A DNA stretch of 64,000 nucleotides from TMP-86 sp964247385 (lineage in GTDB: Bacteria > Pseudomonadota > Gammaproteobacteria > Steroidobacterales > Steroidobacteraceae), in NCBI GenBank assembly GCA_964247385.1, contig CAXTUB010000009.1, forward strand, positions 45,000 to 108,999. The letters run 5' to 3'. Below the pieces are notes generated by a model, which was not told where the DNA came from, ran no database searches, and saw only the letters and a program-made list of their open reading frames with translations. Positions 43,482-50,996 of the stretch are shown here, piece by piece; the first letter of the stretch is position 1; each line of letters begins with the position of its first letter. The translations under genes were made by a program, and so were the position numbers.

Positions 43482-43568
43482 CCTCCGCACTGATATTGCA
43501 CCTTGGCGCTGATATTGCACCTCGGCGCTGATATTGCACCTCGGCGCTGATGTGGCACCTCGGCGCTG
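43482..43568. repeat. 19-bp tandem repeats (4.6 copies) upstream of glpK
   Basis: Contiguous copies start at 43482, 43501, 43520 and 43539 (form CCTCGGCGCTGATATTGCA with a few changes), plus a partial copy at 43558-43568. They end 4 bp from the permease stop and begin 33 bp upstream of glpK, so they occupy the likely glpK promoter region. No spacers, so not a CRISPR array. Confidence 0.88.
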
Positions 43569-43571
43569 CGC

Positions 43572-45050
43572 TCACGTAGCCTCGACGGACTGCCGCACTT
43601 TGGAATATTTCACGCCATAAAAGCCATAGACGAGCAGGCCAATGACCAGCCAGATCGCCAGTCTCCACCACGAGCCTGCGGGCAAGTTCAGCATGAGGTC
43701 AACGCAACCCGCAATGCCGAGCAAGGGAATGGCCGGCGAGGCCGGGCAACGGAAACCGCGCTCGGCGTGCGGCGCCGTGCGGCGCAGAATGAGCACACCC
43801 AGGCACACGATGGAAAACGCAAACAGGGTGCCGATGGATACCAGCTCGCCCAAGATATCCAGAGGAAACAAGCCCGCGATGAAAGCGCAGCCCAAGCCTA
43901 CAATGATGACGCCCGCCATGGGCGTGCGAAATCTCGGATGCAAGTTGGAGAAGAGCCTGGGCAGCAAGCCGTCTTGCGCCATGGTGTAGAAAATTCGGCT
44001 CTGGCCGTACAACGTCACGAGGATGGTCGAAGCGAGCCCGATGACGGCGCCCGCGCTCACGATCGGCTTGAGCCAACTCAGTCGTGCGCTGCCCTGATCC
44101 AGCGCAACGATGATGGGATCTGCGACCTTCAGCGATGTGTAGCGAGCGAGACCCGTCATCACCAGCGCCATGGCGACGTACAACGCCGTGCAGATCAGCA
44201 AGGACATCAAGATGCTGAAGCCCAGATCGCGTTGCGGGCGCTTCGTTTCCTGCGCGCAGGTGGAAATGGTCTCGAAGCCGATATAGGCATAAAAGATGAC
44301 GCCTGCACCGCGCACGATGCCGCTCCATCCGTACTTGCCGACCTCACCAGTATTGGGCGGCACGAAAGGATGCCAATTTTCCGGATGCACATAGAAGGCT
44401 CCGATCAGCGTCACGAGCACGATGACACCCACTTTCAACAGCACGAACAGCGCGTTGGCGAGCGCCGACTCCTTGACGCCGACGATCAAGAGCGCCGTCA
44501 TGGCGGCAACGATGCCCACTGCCGGCAGGTTGAGGAGAGCGCCCGAGCGCACCACATGATGAGCCGCATCGAGCACGAACGGCGCCGAGCTCAAATACGC
44601 AGGGATTTGAATTCCGAGACTTGCCGCAGCATTGCTGAAATAACCGGACCAGCCGACTGCAACCGTCGAGGCCGAGACGAGGTACTCGAGCACGAGACAC
44701 CAGCCGATGACCCACGCCGCGAGCTCGCCGAGTGTTACGTACGCATACGTGTAAGAGCTGCCTGCCACTGGCATCATCGAGGCCAGCTCGGCATAGCAGA
44801 ACCCCGTGCACAGGCAGGCAAGTCCTGCGAGCACGAATGAGATGACGATGGCGGGCCCTGCATATTGCGCGGCGGCCGTGCCTGTGATGACGAAAATTCC
44901 AGCCCCCACAGTGCTGCCGACGCCGATCAAAATGAGATCGAACCGCCCCAGCACGCGCCGCATTCCCTGCCCGCCGCTCCGTTCATGATCTACAGCGAGT
45001 TGGCTGATCGGCTTCTTGGTCCAGATGCCCATGAAGCGAAGATAACCCAT
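43572..45050 (-). CDS. APC superfamily amino acid permease
   Basis: A 492-aa protein with about 12 transmembrane helices. IGVGSTVGAGIFVITGTAAA is the helix-1 substrate/sodium-site motif of APC cationic amino acid transporters, followed by ISFVLAGLACLCTGFCYAEL, YIGFETISTCAQETKRPQRD and LYGQSRIFYTMAQDGLLPRL, all typical of the CAT/YfnA-type branch. It probably imports amino acids across the inner membrane. Start chosen at 45050 (MGYLRFMGIWTKKPISQL); 45032 is an alternative. Divergent from the flavodoxin-like gene (22-bp gap). Confidence 0.88.
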   Translation of the reverse strand: MGYLRFMGIWTKKPISQLAVDHERSGGQGMRRVLGRFDLILIGVGSTVGAGIFVITGTAAAQYAGPAIVISFVLAGLACLCTGFCYAELASMMPVAGSSYTYAYVTLGELAAWVIGWCLVLEYLVSASTVAVGWSGYFSNAAASLGIQIPAYLSSAPFVLDAAHHVVRSGALLNLPAVGIVAAMTALLIVGVKESALANALFVLLKVGVIVLVTLIGAFYVHPENWHPFVPPNTGEVGKYGWSGIVRGAGVIFYAYIGFETISTCAQETKRPQRDLGFSILMSLLICTALYVAMALVMTGLARYTSLKVADPIIVALDQGSARLSWLKPIVSAGAVIGLASTILVTLYGQSRIFYTMAQDGLLPRLFSNLHPRFRTPMAGVIIVGLGCAFIAGLFPLDILGELVSIGTLFAFSIVCLGVLILRRTAPHAERGFRCPASPAIPLLGIAGCVDLMLNLPAGSWWRLAIWLVIGLLVYGFYGVKYSKVRQSVEAT

Positions 45051-45072
45051 ACTCCCGGCTTTGGGAGACTGC

Positions 45073-46167
45073 ATGGCGAAGCGACATTTGGCGAAGAACG
45101 CTCCGAAGCCGCGCAAGGGCCAGGGCGATGTGGATTTGACGCGCGAAGAATTTTCGCGCCGCTTCCGCGAGCGCTTTACGGACCCCGCATTCGCTCCGTT
45201 CGAAAACTCCATCGCTCAGCTGACGGAAACCGCATGGCAGGCATATGCAGACGGCCGCAAGAGCCCACGCACGGCCAAAGCTGGACGAGCGTTTTTCGAT
45301 CCTTCATACGACCTGGCGATCGAGTGGCTGGAAACGCGCAATGCGATCGCACGCGCGCAGAAGCTGTGGAAGTCACGGCGCACACGCACGCGCGTGCTGC
45401 TCGTGTGCGCATCGGCGCGCAATGATCAAACCTGTCCGGGAGAAATGTCGAAGACATATCGCATGACGCAGATTGCGCGCAAGACGCTCATGGCTCGTCA
45501 TATCGAAGTGGATCATTTGGACCTGAGTCTTTTGACGGCGCAATACGGACGAAAGATCTTGCCGTGCAAAGCGTGCGTGTCCACTGCCATGCCTCTGTGC
45601 CATTGGCCGTGCTCGTGTTATCCCAACTACTCGCTCGGGCAAACCGAGGATTGGATGAATGAGCTGTACCCCCGGTTCGTTGCGGCCCACGGTCTCATGA
45701 TCATCACGCCGGTGTATTGGTATCAGGCGCCCAGCGTGCTCAAGCTGCTGATGGATCGGTTGGTCTGCGCCGATGGCGGCAATCCGGACCCCACCACGAC
45801 TCAAGGCAAGGATGCGGGCCTCGCCAAAGCCATCGAAATGAAGGGTTGGGATTTTCCACGTCACTTGGCCGGACGCGCTTATGCGGTGGTCGTGCACGGC
45901 GATTCAGCCGGCACGGAAGGCTTGCGCCGCTCGCTATGCGACTGGCTCAACGATATGCACTTGGTGCCGTCGGGCGCCAAGAGCGCGCTAGACCGCTACA
46001 TCGATTACTACGGCAAGTACGCCACGAGTCATGAAAAATTCGATGAAGACCACGCATTGCACGAAGAGATCCGGCACGTGGCGCTCGCGCTTGCCGACAA
46101 AGTCGCCGCGTTGCGACGTGGGATCACCGAGCCCGGCGACACGCTTGAAGATCCGCGGCCGAAGTAG
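45073..46167 (+). CDS. NADPH-dependent FMN reductase/flavodoxin-like protein
   Basis: A 364-aa protein from ATG 45073 (GGGAG upstream). Residues 1-100 are a charged helical region (LTREEFSRRFRERFTDPAFA). The flavodoxin-like fold then begins with TRVLLVCASARNDQTCPGEM and continues with HGLMIITPVYWYQAPSVLKL, the FMN-loop pattern of NADPH:FMN reductases. A Cys-rich segment (PCKACVSTAMPLCHWPCSCY) is unusual and may bind a metal. Role unknown beyond likely flavin-dependent redox. Followed by an MscS-type gene. Confidence 0.78.
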   Translation: MAKRHLAKNAPKPRKGQGDVDLTREEFSRRFRERFTDPAFAPFENSIAQLTETAWQAYADGRKSPRTAKAGRAFFDPSYDLAIEWLETRNAIARAQKLWKSRRTRTRVLLVCASARNDQTCPGEMSKTYRMTQIARKTLMARHIEVDHLDLSLLTAQYGRKILPCKACVSTAMPLCHWPCSCYPNYSLGQTEDWMNELYPRFVAAHGLMIITPVYWYQAPSVLKLLMDRLVCADGGNPDPTTTQGKDAGLAKAIEMKGWDFPRHLAGRAYAVVVHGDSAGTEGLRRSLCDWLNDMHLVPSGAKSALDRYIDYYGKYATSHEKFDEDHALHEEIRHVALALADKVAALRRGITEPGDTLEDPRPK

Positions 46168-46179
46168 CAGCATGGTTTG

Positions 46180-48057
46180 ATGCGCGCTTCATTCCTGACC
46201 ATTTCGCTTTCCATACTGTTGCTGTCCTTCTCGATCGCACGAGGCGCCGTGCCGGCCAAGGTCTCCGTGATGACCGGCGAGCAAGTCATTCAGATCTTGG
46301 ATGAGACGGTGGATTGGTATCGCACCCTGGGAACGCAGCAACAAAGCGCGAATCAACCGAGCGACTTGCTCATCATCTATGCGAACCGCCAAGCGGCCGA
46401 CCAAGTGGTTTCGCTCGCCTTCGATCTTGCGCGGGCGAATGCCGAGCTGTTGAGCAGCGAAGCGGGAGCCGAGCAAGTGGTCACCGACGTCGGCGCGTCC
46501 GCGCAGTCATTGTCGCAAACGCGCCAATCGCTCAATGAGAAGATCAACGCGCTCAATCAGGAAATTGCGGCGAATCAAAAAAAGCAGGCCGCCTCGAGCG
46601 GCAAGCAAAAAGGCGATTTCCAAGAGCGCGCCAAGGAGTTGCAGAGCGAAGTGGATTTGCTCAAGGCTCGCGCGAACCTGATCGGCACCATGTCCGAATT
46701 CGTGGCGCAGAACGACGCCAAGGGTTCGGGAGTCAATGCGCTCAAGGGACAAATCGACGCCATCGCCAATTCGATTCCGTCATTGGCTCATCCGCCGGCC
46801 ATGGCCGCGCCTGCCGCGGCGCGCGCGCCGGCCGCAAGCGATGAGGCGCCGACACTCGCGGCGCCGGCGACCGCGCCCAGTCGCTTCGGCATTTGGGATC
46901 TGGGGGCCAACGTGCTGCGCTTGCTCGACAAGCTTCATACCATCGATGCCGTCGACAAACGCACTGCGGCGTTGCAGGCGACGTTTGCGCAAGTGCGCGC
47001 CAAGCCGCTCGAACAGTTGAAGAGCCTATCGACGCAAGGCGATGCATTGTCGAATCGCGCCGATGCGGCGAGCGCTGCGGATTTAAAATTGGTGCGCGAC
47101 CGTTTTGACACCACGGCTTGGCTGTTCAAGCAAACCTCCGCGATCCTGATTCCCTTGAGCCAGGGCAGCCTGTTGCTGGGACAGTATCGGCACAACCTCA
47201 AGAATTGGCGTGAAGGCGTGGAAGTGCAGTATCACGATGCCGTGATCGCGCTGGCCGTTCGGGTTGCGATTTTTCTCGGACTGGTGGCGCTTGCGCTCGG
47301 ACTGTCGGAAGTCTGGCGCCGCTCCGTCATGCGTTATGTGCACGATCCAAAGCGGCGCTATCGACTGCTGCTCCTGCGCAAGATCGTGTTCTGGACTCTG
47401 GTGATCATCATCGTCGGAGCCACATTCCTCACGGAGATCAGCTCGTTCGCCACGTTCGCAGGCCTCATTACCGCAGGCGTCGCCGTGGCCATGCAAAGCA
47501 TTCTCGTGTCCGTGGTCGGCTACTTTTTCTTGATCGGCAAGTACGGCATCCGGGTCGGAGACCGTGTGCAAGTAGGCAGCGTCACGGGCGAAGTCATCGA
47601 CCTGGGGCTCGTGCGATTGCATCTCATGGAGTTGGGCGGCCAGTCGCAACTCGTGCCCACGGGCCGGGTGGTTGCGTTCGCCAACTCCATCGTGTTCCAA
47701 GCATCGGGAGGCTTGTTCAAGCAGATTCCCGGCGTCGACTTCGCGTGGCATGAGCTCACGTTCACTCTGCCGGCGGGAATCGACTATGAAGCTCTCAAAG
47801 AGCGCTTGCTCGGAGCGGTGGCGCAAGTCGTGCAAGGCTACCGAGAAGAACTGCTGCGCCAAACGCGCGAGATCCAGCGCACCACGGAATCCGCCTGGGC
47901 GAGCGACGCCGAGCCGCAAGTCCAGTTGCAATTCACCTCGAGCGGAGTCAACGCCTGGATCCGCTACCCCGTGCATGTACCGGAAGCCGCGGCCATCGAT
48001 GAACGCGTGTCGCGCGAGGTGACCCATCTCATCGCTACCGCCAAGCCTGCGGCCTGA
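46180..48057 (+). CDS. Large MscS-family mechanosensitive channel
   Basis: A 625-aa protein with a signal peptide (FLTISLSILLLSFSIARGAV). Residues about 80-185 are a periplasmic coiled coil (SQTRQSLNEKINALNQEIAA), followed by an Ala/Pro linker. Three hydrophobic helices lie in the second half (VRVAIFLGLVALALGL, IVFWTLVIIIVGATFLT and the pore helix GVAVAMQSILVSVVGYFFLI), then the MscS beta domain (IRVGDRVQVGSVTGEVIDLG, LVPTGRVVAFANS). It should release solutes on osmotic downshock. Long periplasmic N-termini also occur in MscK/YbiO types. The ribosome site is weak. Confidence 0.85.
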   Translation: MRASFLTISLSILLLSFSIARGAVPAKVSVMTGEQVIQILDETVDWYRTLGTQQQSANQPSDLLIIYANRQAADQVVSLAFDLARANAELLSSEAGAEQVVTDVGASAQSLSQTRQSLNEKINALNQEIAANQKKQAASSGKQKGDFQERAKELQSEVDLLKARANLIGTMSEFVAQNDAKGSGVNALKGQIDAIANSIPSLAHPPAMAAPAAARAPAASDEAPTLAAPATAPSRFGIWDLGANVLRLLDKLHTIDAVDKRTAALQATFAQVRAKPLEQLKSLSTQGDALSNRADAASAADLKLVRDRFDTTAWLFKQTSAILIPLSQGSLLLGQYRHNLKNWREGVEVQYHDAVIALAVRVAIFLGLVALALGLSEVWRRSVMRYVHDPKRRYRLLLLRKIVFWTLVIIIVGATFLTEISSFATFAGLITAGVAVAMQSILVSVVGYFFLIGKYGIRVGDRVQVGSVTGEVIDLGLVRLHLMELGGQSQLVPTGRVVAFANSIVFQASGGLFKQIPGVDFAWHELTFTLPAGIDYEALKERLLGAVAQVVQGYREELLRQTREIQRTTESAWASDAEPQVQLQFTSSGVNAWIRYPVHVPEAAAIDERVSREVTHLIATAKPAA

Positions 48058-48184
48058 GGCAACCCGAGCGCGCTAGGCTGCTCGAGTGCGAACGACTCGT
48101 AAGATCAGACTCCACGAATCGACCTTGCGTGTACACTGACGCGCGTGTGGGCCTGTAGCACAACGGTTAGTGCAGGAGACTCAT

Positions 48185-48459
48185 CGATCAGGTGCCTTCG
48201 TGCGCGAAAGCTGCGAAGTGGACGGGATGAATTCAGGGAACCCTGTACGCGCAAGCGATGGCAACCCTGAGCCAAGCCGTGCGTAAACGCGCGGAAGGTG
48301 CAGAGACTACCTGAGAGCTGCGGGTGTGTGAGCATGCACTCGCGATTGCTCTTGATGACAGGCGCGAGCGTCCCGCACCCTGAAGGTACGCGTCACCAAG
48401 ACGCGCGCCTCATGGGTGAAGAGATAGTCCACTCCGCCGGGAAACCGGCGGATCAAGTG
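48185..48459 (+). ncRNA. Self-splicing group I intron (IC3-like) in tRNA-Ile(CAU)
   Basis: About 275 nt ending in the expected final G (48459). Landmarks: a GTG guide at about 48192 that can pair with the exon CAU; P2 CTTCG/CGAAG; Q-like GATGGCAACCCTGAGCCAAGC region (48257-48277); R-like GGTGCAGAGACTACC (48297-48311); S-like GAAGAGATAGTCC (48418-48430); and P9 as an 8-bp stem TCCGCCGG/CCGGCGGA with a GAAA tetraloop (48433-48452). These match the Azoarcus tRNA-Ile ribozyme in order. The R-S interval is about 70 nt longer than in Azoarcus, implying an expanded P8 region. No homing endonuclease is encoded. Confidence 0.9.
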
Positions 48460-48484
48460 AATCTCTTGGTTGCAGGTTCGAATC

Positions 48485-48499
48485 CTGCCGGGCCCACCA
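48485..48499 (+). other. Left attachment site (attL core), 3' end of tRNA-Ile
   Basis: CTGCCGGGCCCACCA, spanning the T-stem end, acceptor strand and CCA, is repeated exactly at 57911-57925. Its location at the tRNA 3' end next to an integrase gene is typical of P4-type integration. Confidence 0.85.
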
Positions 48500-48624
48500 A
48501 TTCTGCTTTCGCCGCTCTCCGCTGCGGTCACGTTTGTGACATAACGTGCGGAAATCGGCTGAGAATGCCGCCGCTTCAGACCGTTGGCTTTCGCTAGCCT
48601 CCGCGCTTCGATAGGGGTACAGTT

Positions 48625-48669
48625 GGGGGTAACTCGTCAGATGTGGCGAAGGATCGCGTAGTTACCCCC
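48625..48669. other. Integrase arm-type site candidates, left side
   Basis: GGGGGTAAC (48625-48633) and its inverted copy GTTACCCCC (48661-48669), plus a weaker AGGGGTAC at 48614, lie between attL and the integrase start. The same 9-mer recurs near attR (57829-57849), which fits accessory integrase binding sites. Confidence 0.6.
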
Positions 48670-48689
48670 AAGGCGAGTCGGGAGCTGGA

Positions 48690-49913
48690 ATGTCTCGCGA
48701 ATCGTTGACCGCTGCCGCTGTGGAGGCCGCCAAACCGCGCCCGAAGCCCTATAAGCGGTTTGACGCTGGTGGGATGTATCTATTGGTCACACCGTCCGGC
48801 GCCCGCTATTGGCGCTTGAAATACCGGATCGATGGTGTTGAAAAGCTGATCTCCCTTGGCGTATATCCAGCGCGTTCACTCAAGGCGGCCCGCGCCGCGC
48901 GCGCGAAAGCCAAGGCTCTGCTCGATGCCGGCGTCGATCCGAGTGCGCAACGTCAATCCGATAAGGCTCGCCGACGTTCTGATCGAGAGAACACCTTCGA
49001 GGCAGTTGTCCGAGAGTGGTTCGATAAGAAATCGCGGCCATGGGCTGAAAGCCATGCCAAATCGGTGCGTACCCGGATCGACCGGCACCTTGTGCCCGCG
49101 TTCGGCTCAGTGCCGATCGCATCGCTCACCGGCGCGCGTTTGCTGCAAGAGCTGCAGAAGATCGAAGCGACTGGCGCCATCGAAACTGCCCACCGGTGTC
49201 GTCAGTACCTACAAGCGATTTTCCGGTACGCGATTCAAACGCATCGCATCCAGGCTGACCCCACACCACACACCGGAGCGCTTACTCCGGTGAAGGGCGG
49301 GAAGTTCGCGAGTATTACCGATTCGAAAGGGATCGGTGCGCTGATGCGTTCGATTCGCGGCTATCAAGGTGCGCTCGCAACCACTACGGCGCTCCGCCTT
49401 GCGCCGCTAGTGTTCGTTCGGCCGGGCGAGATTCGGTCGGCCGAGTGGGAGCATATCGCCCTCGACGCTGCTGAGTGGGCGATTCCTGCCGAGCGCATGA
49501 AGATGCGACGCGCGCACATCATTCCGTTGAGCGAGCAAGCCGTGTCCCTGCTACGCGAGATCGAGCCGCTGACAGGGCACGGCCGCTACGTGTTTCCTAG
49601 CGAGCGGTCGCCAGTGCGACCAATGTCGGAAAACACGTTGAATGCTGCGCTCCGTACGCTTGGATTCACCAAGCAGCAGATGACTGCGCACGGCTTCCGT
49701 CACATGGCATCAACGCAGCTGCACGAGTCACGCAAATTCCGAAGCGAGGCAATTGAGCGTCAGCTTGCGCACGTCGACCAAAATCAAATTCGCGCCATAT
49801 ACAACGCCGCCGAATATCTCGATGAGCGCAGAGAGATGATGCAGTGGTGGGCAGATCGCCTCGACACGTTATCAAGAACCGTGAACTTGGTGAGTCTAAA
49901 GGCTCGCGCTTGA
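48690..49913 (+). CDS. Tyrosine integrase, P4/DUF4102 type
   Basis: A 407-aa recombinase. The N-terminal DUF4102 domain (SRESLTAAAVEAAKPRPKPY, RFDAGGMYLLVTPSGARYWR) is followed by a core-binding domain and the catalytic domain: Arg in RPGEIRSAEW, His-x-x-Arg in AHGFRHMASTQLHE and the Tyr nucleophile in the last segment (IRAIYNAAEYLDERR). It is oriented away from attL into the element. It integrates and excises the element at the tRNA-Ile 3' end. Confidence 0.95.
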   Translation: MSRESLTAAAVEAAKPRPKPYKRFDAGGMYLLVTPSGARYWRLKYRIDGVEKLISLGVYPARSLKAARAARAKAKALLDAGVDPSAQRQSDKARRRSDRENTFEAVVREWFDKKSRPWAESHAKSVRTRIDRHLVPAFGSVPIASLTGARLLQELQKIEATGAIETAHRCRQYLQAIFRYAIQTHRIQADPTPHTGALTPVKGGKFASITDSKGIGALMRSIRGYQGALATTTALRLAPLVFVRPGEIRSAEWEHIALDAAEWAIPAERMKMRRAHIIPLSEQAVSLLREIEPLTGHGRYVFPSERSPVRPMSENTLNAALRTLGFTKQQMTAHGFRHMASTQLHESRKFRSEAIERQLAHVDQNQIRAIYNAAEYLDERREMMQWWADRLDTLSRTVNLVSLKARA

Positions 49914-49946
49914 TCGATTGACCGCAACAGCATCGGAGGTGCTGCA

Positions 49947-50531
49947 ATGGCTGTCTCGAAGCATAGCTCGCGCACGCGCGCAAAAAGACCGCGAAAATGG
50001 CGGTCGGATTTAGATGGCGCGGCAACTCCGAACACCGAACGAAGTCGACGTGCCTCATCGGTAGCAACCGGGCTGCAACTTCCCACACGTAAACTTGAGC
50101 TGAAAGACTCGCAGCGACTTGATTTTGAAGTTCGAGCGCGAGTTTTACCCCCGCAGCTACAGCTAATCTTTCTCGATTGGATGCGGCGCGCTGTTGTCTC
50201 AATGCAATATTGTGACGCTTCCACGGTTGAGTCTCTTCTTAGCTATGCGGTACTCGAATGTGACCTTTATCGAACGCTACTCAAAAATCTAAATTCACGA
50301 CCGCGCGGCCGAAAGAAAGACTCTCTTGAAGATTGGAAACTTGTCGCCCTCATTGATTTGCATAACGCCAATTTTGGAAAAGCTCCTTCCGGGGCGGAGA
50401 TCGCGAGGGTTCTTGTTAGAGCCCATAAGAAAGGCGACACGAAATTCTCTCGTCGTCGTTTGAGTGTTAAGACGATTCAAAATCGAATCGCCGCAGCGCG
50501 ACGAAGAGCGAGTCAAGCAACCCCATTGTGA
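49947..50531 (+). CDS. Basic hypothetical protein of the element
   Basis: A 194-aa, Arg/Lys-rich protein with a strong GGAGG site 7 nt before ATG. The N-terminal 60 residues are likely disordered (SSRTRAKRPRKWRSD). The middle is helical (LQLIFLDWMRRAVVSM), and the end looks like a helix-turn-helix (GAEIARVLVRAHKK, SVKTIQNRIAAARRRA). DNA binding is possible. No family is recognised. It follows int by 33 bp and may be cotranscribed. Confidence 0.65.
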   Translation: MAVSKHSSRTRAKRPRKWRSDLDGAATPNTERSRRASSVATGLQLPTRKLELKDSQRLDFEVRARVLPPQLQLIFLDWMRRAVVSMQYCDASTVESLLSYAVLECDLYRTLLKNLNSRPRGRKKDSLEDWKLVALIDLHNANFGKAPSGAEIARVLVRAHKKGDTKFSRRRLSVKTIQNRIAAARRRASQATPL

Positions 50532-50651
50532 CGCGACGACTATGAAAGCTCTTGGGTTCAGTCGTGCCTCTTACCGCAATCACGACGTTGAATTCGAGAC
50601 ACTGCTCTCGCAGGGAAGCGACATTGTTCGCGGGATCGAGTGACAACTTCA

Positions 50652-50681
50652 TCCCGAAATAGCCCGAGGGGTTTTTTCGGG
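50652..50681 (+). terminator. Possible hairpin with T-run before alpA
   Basis: CCCGAAA (50653-50659) can pair with TTTCGGG (50675-50681), enclosing a short GC element and a run of six T residues. It lies in the 203-bp gap between the hypothetical gene and the AlpA-like gene. Terminator activity is plausible but weakly supported. Confidence 0.3.
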
Positions 50682-50734
50682 AAATGTGTGCAGCTAGTCT
50701 CCGCCGGCATTCGCTAACGAACGCGGAGTTAAAT

Positions 50735-50959
50735 ATGAAGAGCCAGGAACGACTGATTCGAATGCCAGAGGTCGAGAGACTGACTGGTTTGAAGAAGACC
50801 TCAATCTACGATCTAGAAGCAAAGAAGCAATTTCCCTCGCGCCGCAAGGTCTCCCCTACTCGTGCCACGGTGTGGCTCGAAAGCCAAGTTTTGGCGTGGA
50901 TTGAAGACATCGCCGCAGGTCGAGATGCGTCGATTCGACTGAAGGCTGCGGCGAAATGA
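50735..50959 (+). CDS. AlpA/excisionase-like helix-turn-helix regulator
   Basis: A 74-aa protein from ATG 50735 (GGAG upstream): RLIRMPEVERLTGLKKTSIY, then KQFPSRRKVSPTRATVWLES and QVLAWIEDIAAGRD match AlpA (phage P4/CP4-57). AlpA proteins activate the integrase/excision of such elements or act as late regulators. It precedes the primase gene, as in P4-like elements. Confidence 0.85.
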   Translation: MKSQERLIRMPEVERLTGLKKTSIYDLEAKKQFPSRRKVSPTRATVWLESQVLAWIEDIAAGRDASIRLKAAAK

Positions 50960-50996
50960 TTTGGAAAGGAGCTGACCTAGCGCTTCGTGTCGTCGC

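Larger units (their letters stand above)
48149..48499 (+). tRNA. tRNA-Ile(CAU) split by a group I intron in the anticodon loop
   Basis: 5' exon 48149-48184, 3' exon 48460-48499. Joined, they fold as a standard tRNA: acceptor GGGCCTG/CGGGCCC, D-arm GCAC..GTGC, anticodon stem GGAGA/TCTCT with loop CTCATAA, T-arm GCAGG/CCTGC, and encoded CCA. The anticodon is CAT; the D-arm to variable-loop sequence (GGTTAGTGCAGG, GACTCATAATC) matches tRNA-Ile2 (E. coli ileX-like), whose C34 becomes lysidine to read AUA, rather than tRNA-Met. The intron lies right after the anticodon. The last 15 nt are also the left attachment site of an integrative element. Confidence 0.92.

Noticed and set aside
43482..43568. 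Possible CRISPR array
   Set aside because: Units are directly contiguous with no spacers; it is a plain tandem repeat. No cas genes are in the window.
48149..48499. Calling the split tRNA as tRNA-Met
   Set aside because: Anticodon is CAU, but D-arm, anticodon arm and variable-loop bases match tRNA-Ile2 (lysidine type), and known group I introns at this place are in tRNA-Ile(CAU).
48298..48597. Open frame inside the intron/tRNA as a homing endonuclease
   Set aside because: It is only 99 codons, runs into the tRNA 3' exon and beyond, and shows no LAGLIDADG, GIY-YIG or HNH motif.
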